DNA from: Trissonchulus latispiculum
Taxonomy: Eukaryota; Nematoda; Enoplea; Enoplida; Ironidae
Assembly: GCA_030248195.1 (NCBI GenBank)
Contig: JASAND010000504.1
Location: 24,924-88,923, forward strand
DNA: 64,000 nt
Reading direction: 5' to 3'
A program made the translations under genes and the position numbers. Below, piece by piece: positions 45,410 through 56,952 of the stretch. The number at the start of each line of letters is the position of its first letter. Position 1 is the first letter of the stretch. The notes below the pieces were generated by a model. It had not been told where the DNA came from. It saw only the letters and a program-made list of their open reading frames with translations, and did not search any database.

Positions 45410-48400
45410 GTATATTGTAGTATATTAAAGATAACGCTTGTTGCTTACTAACACCGAATGTGTATTTTAACAAAGACTTAAAACATAAATACCGTACAAT
45501 GTTAACACTGCATGAATGGTGTCTGTGTTTTATTAAAATATTACTGTTTGAGGCTGCCTTGGCTTAAGGCCTTGGCTGTTATTCTAAAAGATTGTCTAAT
45601 TGTGCTATTAACATTAACTAACCAATCACTAGTAAATGTGATGTTAATGTACACTCTCATTGAATATTCAAAATATGTTGATATGTGAACACCATTGTAA
45701 ATCCAAAAATTCAAACAAAAGGTTTGCAAAAGCTGTGAATTTATTGTCCCGGAAGAGTCGGTGAAACATACCGAATGATAAACGAAAGAAAGATGCCACT
45801 ACAGCACCTCTGACCAGAAACTTCAGGTCGGAGCTGAGAATTGAACCCACAACCCTAGGCGATCTATACGCCAACGCTTGACCAATTCAGCCACCCAGGC
45901 TCAATCGAACCAAGCTTAAGTTTGAATTCGTTCCCAAACTGTAGTGACATGCTTTTGAATAGGCACATAGCCCAGCCAAAATCTAAAAGCTGAAAACCTA
46001 ATTTTCTTTTGAAATTATCTAAACAAATTTAAGAAGTAGTTCAATTTATTTAACAGGATATTAATTTTAGGTCTTTGCTCGGACGAAGAAGAACGGCTTT
46101 TGATCAACCTTTTCCAGGGATACAATTCCTTAATTCGACCAGTTGAAAGAGTCAATGCATCCTACGTTGTAGTTCGATTCAGTCTGGCAATGATACTTCT
46201 AATTAATGTTGTAAGCAGCTTATTGCAGATTCTGTAACGTGTACTGACATTTCTATGATCAACGTGTTTTGATGAATGCTGTTTTAATCATATGTTTACA
46301 CTTGGGGATATGGAGGATTCAAGTCCTCCCCCAGCCCGGCCAAGGTACACACTACAGTACATAATTTATAAGAGTATGACATTTGCCATCCAAATAAAAT
46401 GTCCAGGAAAAATGTGTAAAGAGTGGCGGTGTCGCTTGTCGCATGCCAAATATTTCCTTGATAAACACGACTCGGCTACTCAATCTACTCAATCTCAATC
46501 AACAGCAGAGATATCAAAGTAGGAGTTCAAAACGGCACAGAATTTTAAGATTTATACAAGACTTCTTCATTCCCCCATGCTAAATTTTCCCCTGTGGGAA
46601 ATTTTAGCATGCCAAAATTAGCCCCTCTAGTGCTGCCTAGGTAGCTTTCATTGTACCATTAAGGTGCTGGATTCCTCCCGGGTATTTTTGACTCACGCTT
46701 TAATCCTTTACGTAAATGGCTAAAACCTAAGAATTAACCTATTTCCGTGCTCTTTAACATTCTGGGACCAGTCCCCTATTTTTATGCCAAAAGATTAAAA
46801 AGTTTTGGTTTTTGCTTCCAATAAATAGACGATACTTGACGATTGGTTGCTATTGTCAGAGGACGGAAAGAGGACACAAAAATGAACATTTTGCTTTTGC
46901 AACCTTAGAAGCTATCTCCAGTAGTTAAGGGGGGGCTACTAAAGGTTTGCCCCGACTTTGTCCGATTGGCCTACTTTTTGGCGAGGATATAGAGCATGGG
47001 TGTGGTCAAAAAAATATCGGGTACTGAGATCTTAGCTGCCTTCCAGCCATGTGCAGCTGTCGCGTTTTTGTGCCCGACCCCCCATTTTTTGCAACTACCA
47101 ACATAATTAATTGAAAATTTCTACTGACTGCTAGGCCTAAGCTTCAAAGCTGTCATTCGCCAATATGATTTGGCACATACGTCCCTACCTGTTGAAAAAT
47201 ACTAGATGTCTGTATCTTATCTGCATCTAAGGGAATTACTCTTCAAGTTGAAGTTTCGGCAAAAATTTAAAAATTTTTGGCTAACGAAAGGAAAATTTTA
47301 TTACTGGTGCGAGCTATAACACTGTAATTTGGCAAAAAAGGAGGCCCTGTAGGAGTACTCATTTGTGCCAAATGGCAAGAAATTCTGGCGGGTGAAAACA
47401 TTTTTATGTCAACTTTAATCTTCAAAAATTTCCAAAAACGCCTTGTTTGGGGAATGGTACCCCAGAAATCGAAAAAATCAAATTTTTTGAAATTAAAATT
47501 TTTTGAGATATTTGAACTCAGCGAGGTCGAAAACACCTCCACAAAAGATTTCAGCTCAATTAGTGAAGGTTTGCGACTTCAATGGCTGCAGAAAGCCTCT
47601 ACACAGGATCCGACAGACTGAAAATGCGGTTTCGGCAAGTTTTGAAGATTAAAGTTGGCATAAAAAATTTTTCACGCTGCAGAATTTCTTGCCATTTGGC
47701 AGAAATGAGTACTCCTATAGGGTCTCCTTTTATGCCAAATTACAGCGTTATAGCTCGCACCAGTAATAAAATTTTCGTTTCGTTAGCCAAACATTTTTAA
47801 ATTTTTGCCGAAACTTCAACTTTGAAGAGTAATTCCCTTAGATGCAGATAAGATACAGACATCTAGTATTTTTCAACAGGTAGGGACGTATGTGCCAAAT
47901 CATACTGGCGAATGACAGCTTTGAAGCTTAGGCCTAGCAGTCAGTAGAAATTTTCAATTAATTATGTTGGTAGTTGCAAAAAATGGGGGGTCGGGCACAA
48001 AAACCAAACAGCTGCACATGGCTGGAAGGCAGCTAAGATCTCAGTACCCGATATTTTTTTGACCACACCCATGCTCTATATCTCCGCCAAAAAGTAGGCC
48101 AATTGGACAAAGTCGGGGCAAGTCGATTTTAGTAGCCCCCCCTTAAGTCAGTATAAGCAAAAAAACCATTTTGAGAGTCAAAAAATGGCCATTGTCGAGG
48201 AAATCAGTTTTCTCAAAATTACTGCCTAATCTTACGAATGATTTTGGTCCGTTCATACTCAATCGATACACAGTCTAATTGCACATTTTCTCCATGGCTA
48301 TTCGCTGAAATTCCTTGCTAGAGCTTTGGCAAAAACCATTTTGGCAAAACTTTTAAACATCGATTTCTCAAAACCTACTCGACGGATTCCTGAGATTTTT

Positions 48401-51400
48401 AGCAGAGTGGAAATTCTCACTATTGCGGAAAGACGTTTTTTCTTGGTTTTCGCTAACACGTTTTCAGTTTCGAGAAAATTTAGTGCAAAGGTTGAAAATT
48501 TAGCGTTTCCGTGCATTTTGAGATTTTTCTCAACCGTTTAGTAAAACCGAGCGAAACTCCAAAAATTGTCCCTCAGCCTATAATATGTCTTCTGTATGAT
48601 AACACATAAGGAAATTTTGGCTGGTTCCGCAGTTTTGAGAAATCGATTTTCAAAAGTTTTTGGTCAATATTTAGCCGTTATGTCAGCAAACTTTTGCTAT
48701 TTTTTGCTAATTTTGTTAGTTTCGTAAGATCATGTGAATGTTCTAATTATAAGCTTTTTTTTTTTTTTCCTGTACTGCCACACCCCAGTTGCTTTCGCGA
48801 GGAGGGGTAACGCCAGATCAAATTTGCTAGGGGTCCGCGATCTGGCGTTGAATAATTGCATAAGCAATTACCCGAGGCGAAGGCAAGGCTACTGCCGGGG
48901 CAGGAATGATCACGATGCTTTGACAGCATCATGACCACCCGTCAGCTCCATTCAAAGGGTTTCCCCAATTATAAGCTTTATAACGATGTACAAAGTTCTT
49001 TCCAACTCCCAAAATTGCTAAAGTTATAGCGTTTTAAAAAATCAACTCAAAAGCATTCCGCAAAAGGATACCACCACCTTAAATTGTAACCCCACTCCTT
49101 CCGCTATGGGAGAAGAGAGGTTTTTGCACTTTGATAGACTATTCTAGCTAATGCGAAGGATGTACCAACTGATTCCTTGACAAAGTATTATGTTCAATAT
49201 CATTTATGTGCCAGGGAATTATTAACGCAGCACCTAAAGTAAATTATAGTGTGCCATTTTTTAGGATGAGAAGAACCAAATTATGCAAACCAATGTTTGG
49301 CTTACCATGGTAATTTTGTTTAGAGTTACTTGCCCGAAAAATAAATTTTAGGTCACATTTCATGGGAAAAAGACAGAATTGATAACTTTAGTATATGAAT
49401 ATGCTGATAGGCGAAATGTAAATCTGAGCATACTCAACTTAGCATTTAGCGTCTGAGTCACTTTGAATATACTTTTATAAATTTGAGCAACAGCAAGGTA
49501 CCATCACTGAACGCATGTAAGGGGGGGGGGCGATACTTGGGTCGAAAATTCTACCCTCATCGAGTTAGCTCAAATTGGCGAGGGTAGAAGTCCCTAGGGC
49601 CCTACACAATCGATTGAAATTTGGGATGATTTCGTCCAGGAAAAAAGTTACAGCCATTCAAAATTTCCAGTTCCTATTGAAAATAGCCTAAAATCGGACC
49701 TTTAGATTTAGATTATTTTTGGGGTTGGCTCACGGAAACGATTACTGCAAAAGTTAAAAACTGATTTTCAAAAAAATCTCTTCTACAACTTTTAGAGATT
49801 GCAGTTAGCTACAAAATGAGCTGTTAGAACGTTTCAAACGGGTTATATTTGAATAAGTTATCGTTGTCAGAAAAGAAAAATCTAAAGTTCCATATTTAGG
49901 CCATTTTCAATAGCAATTGGAAATTTTGAATGGCTGTAACTTTTTTATTCCTGGACGAAATCATCCCATATTTCAATGGATTGTGTAGGGCCCTAGGGAC
50001 TATCAATGAGCACAATTTGAGCCAAATCGGTGTGGGTCGAATTTTCTACCCAAGTAGCGCCCCCCCCCCCCCTCTTAACAACACATTTACTGCAGAGCTC
50101 AGTTTTCATAAAATGTTGTACTCAACAAGGTCAGTGCAGCTTTCGGAGTTCCAATACTGTAATTTCTGGGTGGCTTTTTAGAAATGGAAGGACTATCAAA
50201 TGCGTTGGCGACCTGAGGACTACGGAATGATTTCTACCATAAGAGTTCCGCCAGATAAAGTCTGGCTTCCTGACATTGTCTTGTTTAACAAGTAAGAATT
50301 AGTTTAAATAATTCGTTCTGATCACGGTTTCCTTAGTGCTCAGTCGATATTTTCATGTCAGTTACCGTATATTACTTCAAGTATATACAGCTACTTAGTC
50401 TGTTGAGCTCTCCTAAGTTTGCACTTTCGCCCAATCACATGATATTTGGACAGGATTTGAGATGTCCTGCGGATACACGGACTGACCTTCCCCTGATGTT
50501 GTAGCTGAGCATGTTGGAAAGATATACAGTTCGGCCACGAAAGCACAAGAAGCAGTTCGGCGGCAGTTGAATAAAGCAATTTCGTCCCCAGAAAACTTGT
50601 TTCGACAAAAAGATTCATGGTATGCGTTGTAAAAAAGGCGACAAAGTACTGATTCATAGTCCTAAGGTTTCGGGTAGATTGGACTGTCCTTGGCAGGGTC
50701 CGTATATGGTTTTGGATACGTTGTCGCCGGTACTGTATCGCATTCAAAGTACAAATGGACAAGAAAGAAAAGTGGTGCATTTCAACAGGCTTAAACCGTT
50801 TGTCTGTTCGAAATTCACTAATGACACCTCAGCACTAAAGACAAGAGAAGGGCAAAAGCCAAGAAGGTCAGACTCCAGACCACTTCGCGGAGTGGCAAGG
50901 AAGTCTCCGCCCGAAAATTATCACCAGTAAGGTTCCTTCTCAACCAAAGGCCAGGTTACGCTGGTCTGGCGCTGCCACACCCTGGTCCCGGTGGTCCCAA
51001 CGGGTCGCCGCGCCGATACCCATCTCGAGTTCGAGGCGCTTCGGAACAATATGATCCATATTCTAGAGACTTCTATCGCCTGGAGTCATAAGAAAGTGGC
51101 TAATGAATATACTTTTGAAGAAACTGATTTTAAATCAAAAGAAAGCATAAAACCAACAGTTTGTTATTTTGACTCTCTTCACTTTAAAACGGGGAGTAGT
51201 GTAAGGAACTGCAATTCTATAAAAAATGTATAGCAGTGCCGCTGAGATATGTTCGATCGTTGTTGTTGATCACTTCAAGTATACGCAGCTATATACTTAG
51301 TTTAAGAGCTCTGAAGTTTGCACTTTGGCTTTTGATTCTCTTACACTATATTTACGGTCTTCTGTACAGGTGAGTTTTTCTGCTTCCCTCCCTCCTCCGC

Positions 51401-54400
51401 TCAATCTTATAACAACTGTCCAACGAGCTTTCGACGCTGAGTTCAAATATCACAAAACTAAACTAAAAACAAAACAAAACAAAACACAGAGGCACATCGG
51501 CCCATGTCAAGATAAAAGTCACTTTTTGATGTGCTCTGATCTACCACTTGTTTTTCTTGGAGCTTTTCTTTTCATGGGGGTTCTTGGGGTTCTGGGGTTC
51601 TTAATTTTTTGTAGAGATTTGATCTATAACTATATTTAGTTTCATTTTTTGATGGGGGTTCTGGGGGTTCTTGGGGGTTCTTAACTTTTCGAAGAGATTT
51701 GATCCGTAACTACATATATTTAGTTTCAAATTTTTGATGGGGCTTCTGAAATTTTTTCAAGAGATTTGGTCCTCCACTGTTTAAGTTTAAGTGTTTGCTA
51801 GATGTTCTGAGGGTCCTGGAGTCCGGGTATGCCGAAAAGTGTGTGCGGTGCCTGAACTTAGATTTAGGACGAACTTTTTTCTTTCGTCTATTTTCGATTC
51901 ATATCCATATTGTGCATATTCAATGTAGCATATACACACATTTTAGTCTAAATTTATGAGAAAAGCCAGGAGAACCCCCCCCCCAGTACACCCGGGTTAT
52001 ATGCTACAAATTTGATGATTGCTATGCTTATACACGTATGATAAACTTTATCATGTCTGCGGAAGTGTCTGTTGCGGGAAAGGATCCGCAACGTAGGCAC
52101 ATACAAATCAAAGTCCTGGATACAAACGCATGAAAAAAATTTGAGAACCTCCTTTTTTCTGATGGGGGTTCTGGGGGTTCTAACTTTTATCTTGACATGG
52201 GCCGGCACATCGAAAACGAAAAATACCCTGGCCACCAGTTCAATAAAGAGTGATTTGGTTTGATACCATCACTGTCACTTGTCACACACGTTTACCAAAC
52301 TGAGCTTGTTTTTGTGCTTTAGCTGTCTAGCACCCCTCCCTCCACCAAGCTGGGATGGGGGGTATACCGACCCCCCCGTCAAACATTCGGGATAACATTC
52401 ACGTATTGTGGTAGGAGCACACGCAATGCACTGAAGAGGAGCCATCTAATGAGCACTCTTATTCAAAAATGCAATTATGCATTTTTGATGCACGTATTCA
52501 AGGCAGAGAACACACTTCCTTGTGCGTGAGAATAACATATGTACTTCGTTCGTCATTCAGTTTCATCTCATCTTATGGGTTTCTCTGAGAGTTTCGGACG
52601 GAAGACAATTTTTGGGAGAAGTGGCCAGTGAAGTTATAGTAATGGCTATAAAGATGATTTCGTTGGTTTTAGCGCTGATGGAAACTACGAGGTTTCATTC
52701 TATTCAAATGTGGTTATTGAAAGCGACGGAGAAATGCTTTGGGTGCCGCCGGCTATTTACAAAAGTTCATGTACCATAGATGTAGAATATTTTCCTTTTG
52801 ATGAGCAAGACTGTCAGATGATTTTTGGATCCTGGACATTTAATGCTAATGAGGTATATAAGCTGCCTAGTTTTCAAATTGTTTTAGATTAACGTGTAAT
52901 GAGGAGACTAAAAGCCTACCTTTTAATAGACGTTGATGAGTAGTTCAAATTCTGTTTGCCTACCCTCTCTTACGAAACGGGTCAGAATCTTCGTCGCACG
53001 CTTACTTTTTCTAGTGTTCTTGTCCAAATAGGAGGGAGGGGGTCCTGCAACATGATTGGGTTGCGACTTGTCCCTTCTAAACCAAGATTGTGCTCATTTT
53101 GTGGACGCTCAAACGGGGAAGCATTCGCCTGTTTTGTTCAAATCGTCGTTGTTTCGCGCCGATAATACGAAGCTTTCTTTACTCTTAATGCTGTGCATAC
53201 CTTATTTCAGTTTCTGAAATGTTTTTCAAGCAATAGTTTGTCTTCTATTTTTATATACATTTCTGCATTTTTCAGGTTCGCCTAGACTATTTGGAGGGCA
53301 AGAATCAGGTGGAATTAAATGATTATTCTTATTCCGGAATCTGGGATATTATCAAGGTCCCTGGAGAGCTAAAGGACGAGGGATCTCGTATCCAGTTCGA
53401 TATCACGATTAGGCGGAAAACCCTATTTTATACAGTTATATTAATAATTCCTACCGTGTTGATGGCATTTTTGAGTATGATGGTTTTTTATCTTCCGGCC
53501 GATGCATCAGAAAAAATAACTCTGGCCATTTCCATCCTTTTGGCCTTGGTTGTGTTCCTTTTATTGGTATCAAAAATTCTTCCACCGACCTCCAAAACTA
53601 TACCTCTGATGGCAAAATACTTGCTGCTGACTTTTGTAATGAACATAATTACAATATTAATTACTGTGATTATAATTAATGTTTATTTTCGAGGTCCAAC
53701 TACCCATAGAATGCCTCGCTGGGTACGTAAATATTTCCTCAGTTTTTTGCCTAAACTTTTGCTAATGCGTCGACCTCGACCCTTTCTGGCTTCTGGGATC
53801 AGTACAACTACAGCTGCCGGCTGTAACGGTCGGTATGCAGTTGCTTTTGATCAGTCGTCAGATATCTTAGGTAGCTATGCTCCCCAAAGCCCTCTTATTC
53901 ATCAAGGGGGCTCTCCTTCATTTCCCCGATTTCACGCCACACCCCCTTCTGGCTCAGGTCATCACACGGAGTCGCTCCATTTATTGGAAATGGCCACTGT
54001 CCATCAGCATCATCCTAACTGTGCGGCAAGTCGGCGTTCCTGTTCAGAAGGGCGCAGAGGGCGTGGTCGGACACCGCCGGTCCGTCGTGGGGCTTCCTAT
54101 GAAGACAGTGAGGATGACTTGGCAGAATTTGCTGTGAGTCATTTGTCACCAGAGGCCTTTAAAGCCATAGAGGCCATTGAATACATAACTGAACATCTGA
54201 AACAGGATGACGAATACAAGAAGGTATCCAATGCAATTATACTAAGTCTGCATTTCGTGGCTCATAACTAATAAATAACGTCACGCTAAGAGTCTATAAT
54301 AAGACGAGTGAAACACAAACCATAGGCTCCTGCGCGTAGTTGGGACCCCCGCGATTTCGACCTTAATTTGTCGAATATCTCGCAAGCTTAAATTACTAAA

Positions 54401-54951
54401 GAAGGGCTGAACGTCTCCCTCTTCTTTTCCGGTTTTTTTGGTCGAATCGAGAGAAATTATGGAAAACAGTGAAATCCGGATCTTGAGAGTGCAAGAATCT
54501 TGGGTATTTTAAATTGAGGGCATTTATTACATACTGTAGTGGAGTTCTGAAATGAGCTTTACGCGAACTTTAAGAAATGCGTGAGCCTACAGCAGTTGAT
54601 AAAGGAACGTCAGATTCTGTGTGTGATTGGTTACCCCCAAAACCCACCTCAAGCACACGTGGACGTGACCACTTAAAAATAAATTCTGAAACCAGGACCC
54701 ATGTACATGTTATTTTACCGTTACAGCTCTTGTATATATTTATTATTTTATTATTTTAGATTCGTGACGACTGGAAATACGTGGCCATGGTTATTGATCG
54801 ATTGCTTCTATACGTATTTTTTGGTGTTACAGCTGGTGGTACTCTTGGAATTCTCCTTAGTGCTCCCAACGTCTTTGAACAGATCAATCAAGACGATATC
54901 ATTGCCCAGCTGAAAGCTGAATTAAAACTAGCAACTACAGGCGCTGAATAA
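45361..54951 (+). CDS. Nicotinic acetylcholine receptor, non-alpha (beta-type) subunit 2, 7 exons
   Basis: Exons: 45,361-45,409 (tentative signal peptide); 46,071-46,210; 49,265-49,309; 50,182-50,291; 52,673-52,853; 53,276-54,223; 54,760-54,951; 554 aa in frame. Features: [15 protein letters not shown] and DYQMRW (complementary face), [10 protein letters not shown], Cys-loop [20 protein letters not shown], no Cys pair in loop C ([18 protein letters not shown]), M1-M3 with [12 protein letters not shown] and [33 protein letters not shown] after M3, a long His/Ser/Arg-rich cytoplasmic loop, helix [15 protein letters not shown] and M4 [10 protein letters not shown]. Its role is as for subunit 1; both need alpha partners. 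It has one intron more than gene 1, between LLINV and DEKNQ. The introns are full of mobile DNA (TTAA elements, LINE, gypsy, MITEs). A possible AATAAA lies at 55,225-55,230. Confidence 0.94.
45695..45906 (-). mobile_element. tRNA-derived SINE-like repeat in receptor-2 intron 1
   Basis: The minus strand reads TGGCTGAATTGGTCAAGCG (pol III A box) and GGGTTCAATTCTC (B box) in tRNA spacing, then a non-tRNA body (ggtcagaggtgctgtagtgg, tgtttcaccgactcttccgg). The anticodon-like loop lacks U33 and no good acceptor stem forms, so it is not a working tRNA gene. No tail or target duplication was defined. Confidence 0.6.
46929..48142. mobile_element. Uninterrupted 1.21-kb TTAA foldback element in receptor-2 intron 2
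   Basis: TTAA at 46,925-46,928 and 48,143-48,146; ends GGGGGGGCTACTAAAGG and mirrored TTTTAGTAGCCCCCC. Almost the whole element is two arms of about 550 bp in inverted orientation. It is the same family as 17,861-20,691 and serves as the empty site for the GATCC insertion there. Confidence 0.93.
48758..48966 (-). mobile_element. Short poly-A-tailed copy of the LINE-like 3' end
   Basis: Minus-strand copy of the last about 205 bp of the 31,397-32,902 retroposon, with an A-tail. The 13-bp duplication AATTATAAGCTTT (48,745-48,757 and 48,967-48,979) is perfect. It is either a 5'-truncated LINE or a SINE that shares the LINE tail. It lies in intron 2 of receptor gene 2. Confidence 0.9.
49521..50075. 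mobile_element. TTAA-type foldback element in receptor-2 intron 3
   Basis: Ends GGGGGGGGGGCGATACTTGG and mirrored ccaagtagcgcccccc enclose arms that stay complementary inward (agggccctac, ggatgatttcgtcc, gttacagccattcaaaattt). Flanks are GTAA (49,517-49,520) and TTAA (50,076-50,079), so the left TTAA appears mutated. It ends about 100 bp before exon 4. Confidence 0.8.
50372..51372 (+). mobile_element. Ty3/gypsy fragment: integrase C-terminus between LTR remnants, receptor-2 intron 4
   Basis: An ORF at 50,622-50,930 encodes the end of integrase with [28 protein letters not shown] (GPY/F-type module) and [10 protein letters not shown]; the preceding bases ([20 protein letters not shown]) extend it in another frame. 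The purine tract AAAACGGGGAG precedes TGTAAGG at 51,200, a likely 3' LTR start. A matching block, cttcaagtatatacagctac (50,374) and cttcaagtatacgcagctat (51,272), each followed by gagctct and aagtttgcactt, marks partial LTRs. It is internally deleted and dead. Confidence 0.85.
51490..52213. mobile_element. MITE with GGGGGTTCT repeats, receptor-2 intron 4
   Basis: Termini cacatcggcccatgtcaaga(taaaag) at 51,492 and the mirrored tcttgacatgggccggcaca at 52,192 form an inverted repeat of about 28 bp. Copies of ATGGGGGTTCTGGGGGTTCT lie at 51,570-51,690 and 52,158-52,180. Confidence 0.75.
52255..52490. mobile_element. Degraded relative of the G-run MITE (family copy 3)
   Basis: The right part (attgtggtaggagcac, acgcaatgcactgaagagga, agcactctt) is the reverse complement of the family end seen at 1,115-1,200 and 56,350-56,415. 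G- and C-runs fill the middle. Confidence 0.55.
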
Positions 54952-55600
54952 ATTCAGTTGCCCCCAAAATTTTTGTACTGGGATCGAAATTTATAGATGA
55001 ATGATTTGCCTGTTCATTTTCCATATGTATTTACAGCCTAAGCAGACGCCGTCTAAATTTTGCTGGATCACTCACGGCTATTTGCACCAAACGGCGTTAA
55101 CCAAATGAATATCTGATCTAATTACAATTTCGTTCTTCCAGTTAACTGAGTGAAATTTAATTTTTGTCCATTTGTCATAATTTGCTGTTCTTATTTGTTT
55201 TGTCAGACACTTGTTTATGTAGTAAATAAAGGATTATTTTAAATCTGTTAATCCAGGCAAATCTAAAATTAAATTAGCTTAGTTGCATGCTATAAATTAT
55301 TCTTACATACATATTTAGAATCAATTTATTTAGTTTGCAATTGCCCTTAATATAATGAATATCAACTACTGATTTAGCTTACAATTTATTTAAACTGGCT
55401 TTATTGTGCTATAAATAAACGGATGCTTACATTTTATAGTTTCAGCTTTCAGCGGAAGTAAAGTAACTTCAAGGTAAAATATGTATTAACCAACAGTATT
55501 TGCAAAATTCATTCATAATACAGATTTTAAATAAAATGTTGTTACCAATTGAGCTAGTCGATTTGAACATTTAACTACAGTAATTATAATTGTGTTTTAG
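54952..55600. other. Receptor-2 3' flank; first exon of gene 3 not found
   Basis: AATAAA occurs at 55,225-55,230 and again near 55,411. No ATG with a hydrophobic leader and a phase-1 donor matching exon 2 of gene 3 could be found here. Confidence 0.5.
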
Positions 55601-55817
55601 GTACTGCCTCAGAGGATGAAATTAATCTAGTCAGCAAATTGTTCCGAAGTTACAATTATTTAATTCGACCTGTGGCTAATGTTAATGATAGCCATCTCCA
55701 AGTTAACATGGGAATGCAGTTAACACTTCTTATTGCTGTCGTAAGTAAGGGTATATGTGCTGAAAGGACTTTTCAAATGACTAAGTTTTATGGGCACTTG
55801 AAAATCTTAAATTGCTC

Positions 55818-56178
55818 GGCCCGTCAGAAAACATTTCGCCCTCGGGTCAGCCAGCTGTGCTCTAACTTAGACCCGTCCAGGTTCCCTCCCCCCCCCCGGA
55901 AACTGAAAAGTTAGGCCCGCCCCTCCCTGGCTCCAGAAAAAGTGTTCCAGAATACGTTTTGGGCTTACAGGTAGGCTAAATTTCCAATGCACATGATCCG
56001 CAGGTGCCCCGGGTATTCGCAACCTGCGAACAACTCTGCCTCGACATGTGTTGAGCACAGGGCCCGTCAGAAAACATTTCGGCCTCGGGCCGGCCAGTTT
56101 TGCTCTAACTTAGACATGTCCCGATTCGATGCGTAAACTAAAAAGTTAGGCCCGCCCTGCCCTGAATTCAGAAAAAGA
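55818..56178. repeat. Direct duplication of a GC-rich 120-bp unit in receptor-3 intron
   Basis: Units at 55,818-55,940 and 56,061-56,178 share ggcccgtcagaaaacatttc, gctctaacttagac, aaaagttaggcccgcc and cagaaaaag. The interval also contains (cgcaggtgccccgggtatt). It lies between exons 2 and 3 of gene 3. Confidence 0.8.
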
Positions 56179-56344
56179 AGTATATATTCTTTATAAACTT
56201 TAAAGAAATAATGTATTGCCTTCAATTTTGTTATTTCAGAATGAAAAGAATCAGATAATGCATAACAATGTTTGGTTAACAATAGTACGTGCTTCATATT
56301 TCTTATACAAATGATCCCAAGAGTTCATAAAACGATTATCTGAG

Positions 56345-56712
56345 TAGCGTCGTAGTAGAAGAAGAGTAATCCACCAAAACAGTTCTCTTCACTGCATTGC
56401 GTAACGGTGCTCCACAATGCATGAATGTTCCCTCGTTTGATGAGATAGGGCAGGCAAAAGAGGTCCCCATTGGGGGGGGAGATCTGATTCAGCTAATCTT
56501 AGCAAGTCTTGGCGAATCTAACCCAAGCGGGGAGCTATTTTGAGTTCCCCTCCTTCCACACGGAGAGGAATACATCTTGTAGGGCAGTGACCCCTTACCA
56601 TTCGCGTTTCTTGGCCGGTACATCGTTGCGCAATGCAATGAAGATAAGCCCTGAGGTGGCTTCTTGTTCTGATATATAGAGCAGTTAGTTATGCACTCTT
56701 TCTGATGCTGAT
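56345..56712. mobile_element. Complete MITE of the G-run family (copy 2)
   Basis: The left arm (agaagagtaatccaccaaaa, GCATTGCGTAACGGTGCTCC) and the mirrored right arm (gcgcaatgcaatgaagataa, ggtggcttcttgttctg, gcactctt) form terminal inverted repeats of about 65-75 bp around a GC-rich core. The right arm matches the left end of copy 1 at 1,115-1,200 most closely. Confidence 0.8.
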
Positions 56713-56952
56713 ATTAATACCTTTTGTACCGTGATAACTGTTTAGGGACGCAGTATACTCAGAATGTTAAATTAAATTAGGTTGAGATTTATTGATTATA
56801 CTAATTAATTTAAAATATTTTAATTAAGCATAATTAATTCAGTTTTAATGAATATTTTAATAATTTAGGTTTGGAATGATTTTCAAATGCGCTGGAATCC
56901 TAGTGAATATGGAAATATTAAAACTATTCGTATACCTCCTGACAAAGTTTGG

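Larger units (their letters stand above)
55601..56952 (+). pseudogene. Third nicotinic receptor subunit gene, partial (three exons, broken in the last)
   Basis: Exons 55,601-55,740 (SEDEINLVSKLFRSYNYLIRP), 56,240-56,284 (NEKNQIMHNNVWLTI) and 56,869-56,952 (VWNDFQMRWNPSEYG ... IPPDKVW) match exons 2-4 of gene 2 in sequence, length (140 and 45 nt) and phase. Homology stops after KVW; the expected LPDIVLFNN and its donor are replaced by unrelated sequence that soon becomes irregular poly-G. No later exon (Cys-loop, M1-M4) is found to 64,000. Either the gene is truncated or, more likely, the assembly is broken here. All visible splice sites are sound, so it may be a real gene cut by a fault rather than a true pseudogene. 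Confidence 0.85.

Noticed and set aside
45843..45906. Functional tRNA gene on the minus strand
   Set aside because: A and B boxes are present, but there is no U33, a poor T stem and no acceptor stem; the downstream body is SINE-like.
55391..55480. ATG at about 55,422 (MLTFYSFSF) as first exon of receptor gene 3
   Set aside because: The only donor gives phase 2, not the phase 1 required by exon 2, and the leader is weakly hydrophobic.
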